Assembly (NCBI GenBank): GCA_032158265.1
Contig: JAVTIF010000006.1
Location: 1,302,001-1,366,000, forward strand
Reading direction: 5' to 3'
Length of the DNA stretch: 64,000 bases
DNA from: Bacidia rubella
Lineage: Eukaryota > Ascomycota > Lecanoromycetes > Lecanorales > Ramalinaceae
Shown here: positions 37,201 through 48,807 of the stretch, one piece after another
Numbering within the stretch: the stretch's first letter is position 1
Layout of the letters: each line of letters opens with the position of its first letter
Translations under genes and position numbers: made by a program
The notes under the pieces: model-generated
Told to the model about the DNA's origin: nothing
Seen by the model: the letters and a program-made list of their open reading frames with translations, nothing else
The model's database searches: none

Positions 37201-37352
37201 AATTTGGCATTGAGCATCCGAGGACTGGCGAGGCAATGACGAGCGTCGCCTTGACCTACGATGGAATGGGCCGGAGTGAAAGGCGAATGAGATGTGGAAA
37301 AAAGTGCGAGGTCGGTATGGAAGTGGCAAGCTCAGGAGTGAAAAGGAGTTGA
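34255..37352 (+). pseudogene. Broken NLR-type gene: hydrolase, NB-ARC, TPR
   Basis: Pieces in three frames follow the order of a fungal NLR. Hydrolase remnant: VWLPTADGLRAVRIMSFGF near 34,300 and nucleophile elbow LVAHSMGGLIAKE at 34,531-34,569, then a 56-nt intron. ESATMGLPGEYRAAVAASH follows near 34,980. The NB-ARC frame 35,167-35,772 has P-loop GFPGVGKTQ and Walker B VVFDNADD, and a stop at 35,770 lies inside the conserved AIEQAAVYIRER...ISI-KLYE region. The frame reopens to 36,189, then at least three frame changes lead to a TPR-rich tail (36,597-37,352, with ALALQERVFPG and ARRALVIREAEFG units). Such proteins act in non-self recognition and regulated cell death. Multiple shifts, the stop and the split 5' end mark a dead gene. 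Confidence 0.8.
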
Positions 37353-37877
37353 ATCTATGATATAATTTCAGCATCAACTGGTCGGCGGAAGAGTATTGGC
37401 TCTATGACGCGAGGACTGAAAACCTGGCAGCTTGAGATGAGTCGGTAACGGAAGCGACAATCATGCCAAAGTGAGCAGACGGTCGATTTAGAGTGAATAC
37501 GAATTTCTAGCTGGGTAGAGGACTTCACCCCTTTAACTGTCAAACCCCGTCACCGGTCGGCGCCAGAAGCCGTAGGGGCAATGCTGCGGCCGGATAGAGA
37601 TATTTGATCATGGCTACGCATTTTTCCAAGATGATCGGTCAGAGGGTTTGGCTGGTAAGGGCGTGAACTCTTCTAGCGGCGAACGTAGGTACCTTCTTTA
37701 AGGACCTCCCCCCCCCCAAGACCCCTTAGAATTGGCGGTGTATTTCATCAGGAGTCAGGAGTCCGGCAGATGAACAGGACCGCGCTAAAACTAGACCCGA
37801 TCAGGCTCTACCTATTAAGGGTATGACAAGCCTCGCACCATCGGTCCTACTCATGCAACTTTCAATTTCAATATCTT
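37353..37877. other. Intergenic, no gene seen
   Basis: About 520 bp of normal composition between the NLR remnant and the next gene. It holds a C10 run near 37,709 but no convincing frame. The end nearest 37,878 presumably holds that gene's promoter. Confidence 0.5.
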
Positions 37878-40400
37878 ATGGAGAGAGGCGCCGTCCGTAG
37901 CAGCAACCTTTCGGCGCTCCACGTGCAAGCTCTATTTGACATACTGACACATCATGAGTCCTATTCTGAGATTCAGGCTCTGAGGCACTCTCATGTCATC
38001 AGAAGCTTTGGTTCTCCATTACAATTGCATCAGGAGGGTGCCGCCACCTCATCACCCTTGCTGCAAACCTTACTTTTCAGATTCATCCTCAATCTTCCTG
38101 GTCTCCGCGACGTGAATACTACTTTCTGGAACAAAAATGTCGCAGACCTTGTATCTGAATTAGCTGACTGCAACCTTAGCGAAAGTTACGACAAAGGGGC
38201 GATAGGTATCCGTAAAACTCTCTCGACAGCAACTGCAGCTTTAGTTGAGAGTGTGTCGCGAGGAGTCTTGGGTGGCTACTCCGATAGATCGCCTTCTCCA
38301 ACAAGACAGTATGATAGCTCAAAGTTTGAGGACATTGAGGCTGCGTGGGCAAAGCTCCTCCAGCAGGCAATCAAAGGGGAGCTGATAGATGATCTATTCG
38401 CAAAGGTTGCGGAGACAGACAAGCTCTCGGATCATGACACCTTGATTCAAAAAGCTCATGAATACGCCCTGATAATGTTCGTCTAGAGAGCTTCACAGCC
38501 ATGTCTTACGCTATCTTATTACCCTAATCTCTGTCTCAGGCTCGCTTCCTTCATGCACTATATTCTGGTGGTGTCGCCACGTGGACAGACGATGCTTCCT
38601 CTTCTCATCAGAGCAAATGGCTTACTGCCCTATTTTATGATCCGCCAGACGCTCAAAGTTGGCAACGCAGCCTCTATGATTAGTGGTATGGTGAGAATCA
38701 TTTTGGTGAAAATGAACATGAGTTCTATCACCAGCTGGATAGGAGGGACGCCATCTGATTCAGGCATGAATCTGTTGCAATAGTCCGTCGAACAGCTCTC
38801 ATGCCTACCATTCTGAAGTTAATTTGTCCCAGTATCATCTCTACAGTATTAAATTGGGACGTGAATGTTTTGAAGAAACGAGCGACCAATATTGAGCGTC
38901 ATCGCGGCTCCCTTGAGAAGACCAACCTGGATGCTATACAAGCGTATTGTCAGATGATTGATTCAGAGCAAGAAAACTTGAGAGAGCATAGCAGTAAGTG
39001 CCGTCTTTAGTTCTGCCATTCTGTGGTCGGTCTAGTCAGTCAGCAAATTTTTCGTTTCCCTGCTGCATAAACATAGAATTCTTAGTACCTTAGCAATGAC
39101 AAAAAGGGTAAAGTATCATCTCAGAGATATCCCAGACTCTGCTACGGGGGATATGGACCTGGCTAAAAACGGTGAGGTGGTGCCTGGATGAGGCATTGTA
39201 ATCCCAACGGACTTACTATCCTGCTACAACAGGATAAAAGCCTTTTCCAAACCACTGTCAGGAGCATCCCGTATGCATCAGCTGTCCACCCGGGCAGTAG
39301 TCTCATGGCTCCGCATCCTGGTGGGCATCGGACAAGACTATGCGGAAACGCCACAGGAATCTATGAACTCTTTCTCTTGGTTCCGAGTGATTCCAATGGA
39401 AAGCGAGATGGTGCATGGGATCATCGCTGACCGTAAGAATATAGGGCGGAGCCGATGCTCAATGATCGACTGCATTGTCGATAAACAATCCAAAGCTGAG
39501 CAGCTCAGTCAGGCAGAGCACACGAATGCATTAGAGTACTTGGCAATACAACTTGCCATTCGCGATCGTGAAAAGCTGGTTCAACTGCTTTGCCATCATG
39601 AACCAGATATCCTCACCTCGACTGTCCGGCTTCTCGTAGCGGCGTACGACCCCATCATAAGATCCCTTCATAAGGCCGTGGATTTGAGCACCGGTGTCTA
39701 TGACTTGCAATGCTTTCTGGACGACCTCATTAAGTTATCACGGATGGACCACAGAGCAGAGAATGGGGATCTGCCTACGGTGGAAGACTTTTGCAAGCTT
39801 TTGCGAAAGCATGCAGGCAGTTCGCACAGGTTCCTCCATCAGATGCTGAAGAACAGTCCAGAGCTCCGGCAGTGCTATCTGGAGTATGCACACAAAGCCC
39901 TGTCTCAGTATAGGAGCAAGACTCCACAGGATCCAAACAATGGCGGCGCAGGTGATGCTTCTGTTGAGTTGAGAAGTCTGTATGAAAATGTCTCGCTAGA
40001 TGATAGAGCTGTTATTGCCAAAGAGCTTGACGCTTATGTTGGACATATGAGTAAGCTGCAGAGTAAATCGGCAGAGAAGTTGAAGACTGTGGTCGAGAAC
40101 CTGGCTGCTGGTAAGTCAGAAACAACGCTTGGGCCTGGAATCTATCTTGCCAAATGGCAAGCGCTAATCGACGAGACTGCCATCACTCCTGAATCGATGA
40201 CAGGCCCAGTGAGGACGGGCAACAGCAAAAGCGTCAAGGATGCAACAAGAATCGATATCGATGGAGGCAAGAAAGGTCTATCTGCGAGTCAGGGCGTGAG
40301 TGAAGAGGCTTCTGATCTACTTCCTGTAGGTTGTAGCGAGACTGTACGTCTGTTGGGACCAGCGTTCAGGGAACTCTTGAATAAGTCGAAAACCATCTAG
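37878..40400 (+). CDS. PXB / DUF3818 domain protein (Lec1/YPR097W-like)
   Basis: Exon 1 (37,878-about 38,480) matches the PX-associated (PXB) domain: LSALHVQALFDILTHHESY, LPGLRDVNTTFW, LSESYDKGAIGIRKTLST. Downstream pieces match DUF3818: LLPYFMIRQTLKVGNAASM, GMNLLQ and IISTVLNWDV, then ALEYLAIQLAIRDREKLVQ and KHAGSSHRFLHQ in the last frame ending at 40,400. An intron GTCCGT...CCCAG near 38,782-38,831 joins GMNLLQ to IISTVLNW cleanly. At about 38,550 the expected ASFLHYILV reads ARFLH in one frame and YILVVSPRG in another, so there is an apparent frameshift after a 59-nt intron. The join between about 38,995 and 39,420 was not resolved. Family members bind lipids and organise membrane contacts. 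The gene may be functional, misassembled or newly broken. Confidence 0.75.
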
Positions 40401-40608
40401 GAGACAGATAGACAATGTAGATGCAACTTGCATACATCCGAGACTCCTCGAACGTCGATTCAATGGCCCGACAGAATCGTCGAAAGATTTTTAGGTTCTA
40501 GTACATGCATTGGATATGTACAGGGCACGCACGAGGACCCATTTGCATATGTCTCATTACTGGTGCGTTCTTGAGAAACAAGCGTGCAATAGCACACGCT
40601 AAAAAGCC

Positions 40609-42943
40609 TCATTCAAAGCCATCACTATCATAAGCCGAAAGTGTTGACCCATGTCTTTGATGATTGGCTATCACATGAGGCTTCTCGAGATCTACCGGAT
40701 TGAGGTTCCCAAAGTCTGACTGCGTGGCATCAGGACGAGTGAGGAAAGAGTCTAGCTGCTCGGTCTGGACTGTTGAGAGGTCGTCGCTGCTTCTGCCATT
40801 ATCCAGCGCCGCAGGATGACCCCCTGATCTTTCCCCAACATTCGTGATCAGATCGTTCCACAAGAGTTGCATACTTGGGAAGGGCAGATTGCCGGCGTCG
40901 ACCCCGGAGAGGTTGTATAGATGACTTGCTGCCCCGACCCGTCCTCTCGCTTGGGGTGTCCTGCCAAGCCGTGCCCACGACAAGGCTGCTGTGATGTTCC
41001 ACAAAGCTGCCTGCCTCCCACGATTGGCATGATTTGCCACATTCATCCTCGAGAAGTAGTATTCTGCCATCCTTTCCGCCATCAGCGCTTGGACGACTGG
41101 GCTCAGGATCGATAGCTCAAGCAATCGACCTGCCCATCTCGCTACGTGGTCGGCGGCGGCAGGCCCCCGTTCAGAGATTAACTCAGTCGCTACAGTAAGA
41201 CAGCGTACTGCTCCCATGGGGGAAGATGATCTGGTCAGGTAGGAATACACTGCTGCATCTAGCCATTGATCAATTGTCTCCGATCGACCTCTGGATTGCT
41301 GCCAAGGAAGCAGTAAGGAGGAAAGAGCTGCAAATTCATTGGCCGCTGCATGATAGATCCAAGCCTTATCTTGAGCAAAGTCTGAGCGTAAAGTATCGTA
41401 CGTAGTGTGTGCGAGCTTGTAATCCCTTAGCATGACTGCATAATCGGCCATCTGACGCATGATGACTTCAGGTGAATCTGGTGGGTAGTATCCTAGCTCG
41501 GCGTTAAAATTACTACTGTTGGCTCCGCTATTGGGGGCTTTGGAAGAGCCAAAGCCTGCCCAACGCTTTGACATTGACATAAAGCGACCCCCTATCCCAC
41601 GTCTTCTCGAGGCGACCTGGTCATTCCAAGTCATGACACGGCTTTCCATAAAGGGCACCACAGATTGAGTAACCATTTCTCGAATGAATGAATTGATTGC
41701 AGCAGCGTCCGACTCGAAAACACATTGGCCTGTTGTAGCGTCGTCCCCTTTGTCTTCGTATATGTTAGAGACCAATGCCACTTACGTGCCGGGAAGACTC
41801 ACCCTCACTCTGGGCTTCTCTCAGCCTTTCACTTGCAGAAAGCCACTCACATAAAGGCACTCGGAAGCTGTCGTCATCACTTGGGACACACTGAGAACTT
41901 CGAAGCCGGAGAAGGTGACAGTGTAACCCAAAATGCCTCTTCATGAGATCAAAAAGCGCAGTCGACTTCGCAATATCGTCTTTGTCTTCGTCATGTATTA
42001 ATATATAATATCTTAGATACTCGACCCCTACCCAAGGTGGAATATTCGGATTCCCGCGACCTGTTTGAGCATACAGCTGCCGCAGTACCTCTATGGGCGC
42101 TTGGCTACGTGAACTTACAGCAACAAGGCAAGCGACAGGATGACCAAAGGTCTCGTGGGGTACAATATGATCATTGGAGAGTAACGTGCGCATGAACTCG
42201 GTGAAAAGTTGCGAGGGTCCTTTGTCCTTAGATATTAGTGTCGAGTCATGGGCGAACAATCCTTGGTCCGAGAAAGGCGAAGCCCACACCCGGGTATCCA
42301 TGTACAAATTAAGTAAATCCTCTGTGGTCTGTGGTTGAGACGAGGGAAAGTGTTCATCTTTGAGCTCCAGAAGAGATCTTTGATCGCCCTCGATGTCTTC
42401 GTTTGACAACGATATCAAAGGCTCAGCATCTGGTGAATTCCAGGACCCAGTGAATCTGACAGCGAAGTTGTCCCACGCTTTGCTCAGCCCAACGCTGTCC
42501 CTTATGATGACCTTTCCCGAGACAATCTCCCCGAATGGCCTCAGTAAGCCCATGAGCCCTGTAGCAACGCCTTTCCCCTTGATAAATTCATCAACATCTG
42601 GTGACGCATGCACTGCAATCCTTGGGGCAAAAGATTTAATTATTAGGTCTCTGCAAGCACTTTGTGATCTTCCGACGGCTTCAGCGCGGCCAAGAGAAGG
42701 GCTGACCGAGCGTTCATAACTTCGATCTCGAGACCCAGAGGACGACACAGAAGTTGGTCGGGTAAAAGAGTCGGAGTTCGAAAGTATGGGTCTGGTGGTA
42801 GTCAAAGAGTGTGGCCCATTGGCGTTCTTGAGATTGGGGACACTCGCGGAGGGTAAGGTGGAGCTGCTGGGGCTCTGCAGATGTACGGGTGAGCTGTCAG
42901 GCTGAGTGAGGCCAGCATGGTTCTCTTCAGCTGGTTGGGTCAT
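40609..42943 (-). CDS. TRS85: TRAPP complex subunit Trs85 (TRAPPC8)
   Basis: Specificity subunit of TRAPPIII, the GEF for Ypt1/Rab1 in autophagy and ER-Golgi transport. Two exons, 42,943-41,803 and 41,753-40,609, join across a 49-nt intron (GTGAGT...ACGAAG, branch CTAAC) to give 761 residues. Diagnostic stretches are PRIAVHASPDVDEFIKGKG, FGHPVACLVAVSSRSQAP and YYPPDSPEVIMRQMADYAVM followed by RDYKLAHTTYDTLRSDF (solenoid repeats). The first 100 residues are serine-rich and disordered. The start ATG faces the CHM7 gene across a 387-bp promoter. The 3' end converges on the PXB gene 208 bp away. Confidence 0.9.
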
Positions 42944-43330
42944 GAATGTATAATGGCGATGCCCTCATGGGCCGCTCGAAACCTTGTTAAGAGAGATGTA
43001 GGATTCATGAAGAGCGCTTCTCTGGCACGATTTGTGTACGTCATCGCTTTGACGCTGGTGTGTATTTTAAGAGAGGCTTTGATGGGCATACGTCCGGTCG
43101 CATTGTGTCCAGGGATGCGTTCTGTGAAGACTGCAACTACCCCTGTCGCTCACCCACCCAGTCTCATTACGGTATTGGTACCTCTTATCGATTAAGAATG
43201 CCAAGACGGCCAATGTTTTGCAGCCTCCCACTTCCCGAGACATCGTAATAAACAATTGCATCATATCTATTGACCTCCAAACAGCTGCTGGCATTCGACA
43301 GCAAGGTTCTGTGACTGGCCCAAAGCGTGA
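42944..43330. promoter_or_regulatory. Divergent promoter TRS85/CHM7
   Basis: 387 bp between two start codons pointing apart. No conserved factor site was recognised. Frames crossing this stretch lack homology. Confidence 0.5.
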
Positions 43331-44868
43331 ATGTCAAGTCTCTTGAGCTTCTTATTACAGCAGGGAGATGGGTTCAGGCGGTTTGGGCTTTCTGACCTCT
43401 TGGGCTGTTGGTGGCTAACATCGTGACCAGGGCGCGTCTGCCTTCCTTATATGCCGACTTTCAAGCACAAAGACACTCAAACCCTGACGGCTTTCACGCC
43501 AACTATACTGCTTGGATAGAGGCTCTAACAAAGGCTGCACGGGCTGGCGCCCTCCCATATCAAGGGCCAAGCTATGACACCTTATCACTGAGGACGGGGG
43601 AAGACCTCTTACAAGCACTGGAGACGTCGGAATATGGGCGACCTCTCGCTTTGAGAGCGGTTGTAGTAGGTATCGCTGTCTATGGAAAGTGCTGGAGTAA
43701 TCAAGGACTGAAGAATGACAGGATGAGGCGGTAGCCCAACGCAAGCTGGTCCCACAAGATGAATTTTTGTCCTCAACAAGGAGCATGTATAGCCGCAAGT
43801 GGACCATACAGCCATGGTGGTTACTTTCGTGGGCTCTGAACAACATAAATCCGTTTGGATCAGGTGCCTCTGATCCCAGCCTTCCCGCAAAACGATATGT
43901 CTTCATTCAGAACGCAGAGGTCAGTGCCTTGATCGTCCTTTGCCTCTTATGCTGAAAGAGAGTAGAATGCTTCGGCAAGAATAATAGCTCTCATTGGCGG
44001 CAAGACTCGTCGCATTGATCGAATTTTCTCACGAGCTGCTTTCCAACAAGAGGCGGGTAAAGCTCTAGGTGTTAAAGACAATCTATCCGCCGCCGACCTT
44101 GGTATTGTTCTGAAGCATCTCTCTCGGGATAGGAATGCAATATTTTATGATCGTGATGTGGTAGTCTTCAAACACCAGGCCGACCAAACACCAGGCCTCA
44201 CACGAGAAGACAAATCTATAGCTTCATTGAAAACTCTGATCAGTGAAGTCCAAGAGCAAGTTGACGTGCTTTCGGTCAGCGTAGAGAAAGCGGGCGAGAA
44301 GGCAAAACAGGCATTGGAGCGGAAGAATCGCACACTTGCACTTGCGGCCTTGAAATCTAAGAGAATTAACGAAAGGGCACTAGATCAGCGAACAGGTACC
44401 CTGTCCCAGCTTGAAGAGGTATACTACAAGATCGAGCAGGCGGCGGATCAAGTATCAATGATTCGGGTCATGGAAGCAAGCTCCGGTGTACTCCGAAGTC
44501 TGCAGAAGGAGGTTGGAGAGATTGACCGAGTGCAAGACATCGTTGAGGATTTGAAGGACCAGACACAGAAGGTTGATGAAGTTGGTCAGATAATTCAATC
44601 AGCCGGCCAAGAGCCTTCAGCTGTTGATGATCAGGATGTAGAAGACGAGCTCGAGGCCATGCTGCAGGAGAAGAAAATGGACGGGACAGCGGAGGATCTT
44701 GCGGATATGCCGGATGTCACTCAATTACCGGAGCCTGGCATGAAAGATTCGAAAGATTCAAAAGATAAACTTCAGACCTCACGAGAGCCTTCCAAAGATG
44801 TCACCGAGCAGCTAAACCGCCTCTCACTGGAAATTCCTCGTAAGGAAGAACAGACAGATGCGTCATGA
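43331..44868 (+). CDS. CHM7: ESCRT-III/SNF7-family protein, CHMP7-like
   Basis: Acts with ESCRT-III in nuclear-envelope surveillance and membrane sealing. Four exons were deduced from frame continuity: 43,331-43,380, 43,431-43,665, 43,722-43,919 and 43,966-44,868 (introns of 50, 56 and 46 nt), giving 461 residues. The short first exon encodes MSSLLSFLLQQGDGFR, which completes the conserved N-terminal RARLPSLYADF motif. The N-terminal winged-helix half (GEDLLQALETSEYGRPLAL; QPWWLLSWALNNI) is followed by a long coiled-coil SNF7 domain from about residue 230 (EVQEQVDVLSVSVEKAGEKA, LDQRTGTLSQLEEVYYKIEQ). The acidic C-terminal region (DVEDELEAMLQE) resembles the MIM-like tail. A shorter model starting at 43,408 would lose the first exon. 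Confidence 0.88.
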
Positions 44869-45268
44869 TTGGACGACAGCGTCGATTTGCTTGAGGTCCT
44901 GCCATACATATGCAATGCTAAGATCATCATGTCAGATCTTCGAGGCATTGGACAAGTGTGAAAAAAAGCCAAACACTCACAGACACCGGCCTCTTCTTCA
45001 TAATTCAGTTTTCACGGTCGCGACATACCCAACCGTAGATACCCATAACGAGAAAGGGAGCTTGGTGGTTCAGTCTGTGGATTCAAGTAGCTAATTGCAT
45101 GACATGCATGGATTTCGTGAATCTGCTCATCTGGTCCTTTGACGTCGATGTTCTCATGGTTGCTGCTGTACGACGCTGAGGGGTCTGGTACGTTATTGTC
45201 TCCGTCGTCACTGCTCAGTTTATTCGGTTTGGTTTGGGCCTCACGCGCGCCAGTGACCCAATGTTGAC
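44869..45268. other. Convergent intergenic between CHM7 and RAD18
   Basis: 400 bp between two stop codons, expected to hold both 3' untranslated regions. No gene or hairpin terminator was recognised. Confidence 0.5.
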
Positions 45269-46595
45269 TCAGCCTCTATCGTCAGCCGACGTTGGTGAAC
45301 CAAGTGAGAAAGTCCCAGCTCGAGCTGGTAAAGGAGCTCCACGTGCAGGGGATGCTGACATCCCGTTCTTTTCAAACGTCTCATCATCGCTTAGCGTTAT
45401 GGCATCTTCCCAGTTACTATCAGTTTTTGGTATCTTGGTCTCATCCACCTCTTTTGTCTTCTTGCGCTGCACCTCAGCCTTTTTCCGGGCATTTGCAATC
45501 AGTTCCTTATAATCATTTGCATGACTTGTCGACCACGCCGCGCCATCGAAGTCTTTATGCATTACGGATGTGCTTGATGAGGCCCCATTCCCAACATGAC
45601 GGCCCTGGGTCCGATCCCATGTGTCTAAATCACGCAGAAGATCACGCTTGGTCCTTTGGTGTTTTGAATCGCAATTGGCGTTTACAAGATTCACCCATTC
45701 TGTGTGTCTTCGTATGAGTAATTCCCTGGGTCCACTGCTTGGTATACCGAGGTCGCCCAGTTTCTTGCGAAGAGCATTGTCTTTCAGAAGAGAATAATTG
45801 ATTTGGGGTAACCGTTCCATGGGTCTGACAGGTCTCGAGTCTGGGTTCTGGCCAAAGTATGGCGAGGCTCTACATACAATGAGTGGAAGACGTTGGAAGC
45901 TGATACCCTATCATACCTGGAGGGATTTTCAAGCTTGCGAGATTTGCCGCTGCCATCATCGTTATGCACATCGAGATGTGGGAAGACCTGTGCCTCTTTC
46001 ATCCTTTCACCGCAGATCGGGCAAGCAATCAAGCCGTCGTCTGAAGCAGAACATTAGCCACTGGCTCGACTGGACAGGCGCAAGCTTTCCCACCAGGCTG
46101 ATAGTCTTGATCATGTCTGATAGAGCGATGCCTCTGACGAGACTGCGAGTCCGTTCGATCTGTCTGCCTTGACCTAGTCATACGCCGACGTGGCGCCGGT
46201 TCATTTGAGAAGTCCTCGTCCTCCTGATCTGTGTCTTCGACCTTCCGCTTGCGACTTGGCCCAGACGATAACGATTCATTGCTGTTGGCGCTTTTGGCAA
46301 GTTTCAACATTGTTGGTCGTGCTTGCTGAAATGCTTCTACTAGTTCCTGTACGGCCCAATTTTGTCGGAGCTTCATCATCTGGTCCTGGCTTCGACAGGC
46401 TGGACATACCCCATCGTCGGTCAAGCATCTTCGTATGCAAAGGGAGCAAAAGGTGTGCGAACAGGTTGTGATCATTGGGGTTTGGAAGAAATCCTTGCAG
46501 ATTTGACAGTGCAATGCAGATTCTAGCGAGCTCAAAGCTGGTACAGGTGTATTGTTCCAATCGGTGGGATCAGGCACATCACTGGAGTCGTCCAT
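45269..46595 (-). CDS. RAD18: E3 ubiquitin ligase RAD18 (post-replication repair)
   Basis: With Rad6, monoubiquitinates PCNA at stalled forks. Three exons, 46,595-46,094, 46,040-45,917 and 45,869-45,269 (introns of 53 and 47 nt), give 408 residues. The C3HC4 RING is at about residues 30-68 (CQICKDFF, CSHTFCSLCIRRC, CPAC). A basic, SR-rich linker is followed by the UBZ-type finger (ACPICGERM...FPHLDVH) at about 175-200, then the SAP domain (INYSLLKDNALRKKLGDLGI...RRHTEW) and the conserved NANCDSKHQRTKRDLL Rad6-binding region. In the UBZ finger the last ligand is His (HLDVH), where many homologues have Cys. The start codon faces polymerase delta subunit 3 across 223 bp. Confidence 0.93.
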
Positions 46596-46818
46596 AAGTA
46601 GTATGGCCTTGGAAGGCCAGCGGTCCCGTGGTGGAATCTTCAGACAAAGAACGTCATGAATAGTTTACAAGTGCAATATTAGCGTATAGATACAAAACAC
46701 TATGTCCCAAAGAGGCAATATCAAATCGCGAGTCTGACGCGTGTCGGATTTCGCAAAAAATAAAAAGATGAGTGAGTATTTATTGTTAGCCTACTTCACG
46801 TAAAGCGAACAAGCCATC
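46596..46818. promoter_or_regulatory. Divergent RAD18 / Pol delta subunit promoter with MCB box
   Basis: 223 bp between two ATGs. It contains ACGCGT at 46,737-46,742, the MluI cell-cycle box recognised by MBF/DSC1-type factors that drive G1/S genes. The site is 77 bp from the polymerase subunit ATG and about 141 bp from the RAD18 ATG, so it could serve both. Confidence 0.6.
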
Positions 46819-48576
46819 ATGGCGGACTACAAGACCTATCTTGCCGCGAATGTTCTTAACGAAGAGAAAATCGTAAGTATGATCCCTTCCCAAATTGATC
46901 TCAAGCAATTCTCAAGTCTCGTCATCAGGTTTCGTATCGTCTGTTAGCAAGAGAAATAAAGGTCACCAGCAATGCTGCCAAGAAAATGCTTTTTGATTTC
47001 CGTCTCAAACAAAACAATAAGAAGCCAAAATCCGTTCATGCGTGCTATGTCATTGATGGCTTCCTCAAATCCGAACCGAAGCCTGCCGCCAACGGAGAGC
47101 AAGCCGATGGCGAGGACATCCATATGCAGAGTAGCCCGCTAATGAGTAGCTCAATGCCGCAGCCCGATGAGGAGGCTCTCAGCATCATGGTGAGGAGTAT
47201 TACTCTGGTGAAGGAGGAGGATCTAGAAGGTAAAGTAACTTAGATATCAATGACTTAACGAACAATTTGTAACACGAGACTTTCCCCACGTTCAGTGGTC
47301 CAAAACAAATACGAGCGCATCACGTCAGCTCACGTCCACAGTATTGGCCCATCTTCAATCCAGGTAGGCACTGCCCGCATCAACAGCATCAATTACATTA
47401 TTCATTGTGAGTAGAATCTTGAGATACTTTCTGATTGCAACCGTACCATTACCAAAAACTTCATAAGCGAAGATCCGCTTGTATACGGCAGACAGTACGG
47501 CGTCATGCAAAACAATGGCGTTAGGGTAAGTCTACCTTTGGTCTACGGCGAAGCCATTCTGACGAGAGGCAGCGAAGAAAGGGACGCCGTCCGCCTGGCG
47601 TCGTACCTGTCATTCCAAACTCCAAACCAGTGACAGCACCAACCAAAACCAAGCCAGAGACGGACAGTCGGCCAACATCATCAAAAGGCACCTCGCAAGC
47701 TCCTGCACCAAATACCAACCGCAACGCCAGAGACAAAGCCTCAACTGAAGAGAAAGCCGAGAAACCAGCACAGCCCGAAAAGTCGAGTCAGCAAAAACCA
47801 GCAGGCATCAAGCGAGAAAAGTCCGATCTTATGACAGCGTTCGGAAAGTCCAAGCCAAAGTTGAAACCCGAAGACACGGCTAGTTCTGTGGATTCGGCTG
47901 CCGCGCAGCAGAAAGCTCCTGATGTTCAAATCGACGGTTTGTGATTCCGCGAAGATATCAACTTCATTACGCTGACAGTCGCAGAATCGATGAAAGATGC
48001 ATCGGACGAAGAGGAGCAAGAAGAGGATTTCATGCCCGGAAAAGCGACTGATGATGATGCAAAGGGGCGCAAATCGCAAACAGAGCGCGCGGAGCAGTTG
48101 CGAAAGATGATGGACGAGGAAGATGGTAGGTCGGTTACGTTGCAATGTTTCATCTTCTGATGCTTGGTAGATGAGGAAATGGAAGACGCGGCAGAAGAAC
48201 CCGGCGCCGATGACCCTGTCGCTGAAGAAGACGAATTAGAACAGCCCGCCAACCCTGCTGAACCTTCTCCGGAGCCGCCAGTTACGGTCAGCGGTGGTCG
48301 GAGGCGTGGCAGGCGGAAGGTGATGAAGAAGAAGACTATCAAGGATGAAGAGGGGTATCTTGGTATGCCAATGTCCTTATTTGAGTTGGCCCAATTTGAA
48401 CGACTAATGTGCATTTAGTGACGAAGGAAGAGCCTGCTTGGGAATCATTCTCCGAGGACGAGCCACCTCCCACGAAAGAGAAAACGCCGTTTTCTACGGC
48501 ATCGTCTGCTAAGGGGAAGAAGCCAGGTGGGAAGCCGGGACAGGGTAATATCATGTCGTTTTTTGGGAAGAAGTAA
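46819..48576 (+). CDS. cdc27: DNA polymerase delta subunit 3 (Cdc27/Pol32/POLD3)
   Basis: Non-catalytic subunit that tethers polymerase delta to PCNA. Eight exons were reconstructed: 46,819-46,872; 46,929-47,229; 47,296-47,363; 47,415-47,525; 47,567-47,936; 47,979-48,125; 48,171-48,362; 48,419-48,576. Total 1,401 nt, 466 residues, every junction in frame with GT-AG borders. The N-terminal folded part (YKTYLAANVLNEEKIVSYRL, FLKSEP, ITSAHVHSIGPSSIQ, LVYGRQYGV) binds the B-subunit. The long middle is charged and disordered, rich in Lys/Glu/Pro. The C terminus ends QGNIMSFFGKK, a canonical PCNA-interacting PIP box at the very end, as in Cdc27 orthologues. The small introns break the frame, so no single long reading frame is visible. 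Confidence 0.92.
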
Positions 48577-48807
48577 GAGCATGTTTTGTTAAGCGCAGCT
48601 ATCTTGTCGGCGAGTAGTATGTTGAAGCACCTATGGAAGGTTTGAATCATCTCAAGCATGTCGTGGTTATGAATCCCAGGTACTGTACCCCTGATTCGAT
48701 TAGAGCATGCCTCTTAAGTCTATGATCCCTTCCTGTTCCTCAGCTGTCTAAGCTGTTCCTTTTTGAATCGGAGTATTTACAAATTCTGAATATTTACCTT
48801 CATCAGG

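Noticed and set aside
37700..37725. C-run near 37,709 considered as a regulatory or repeat element
   Set aside because: A simple homopolymer with no flanking structure.
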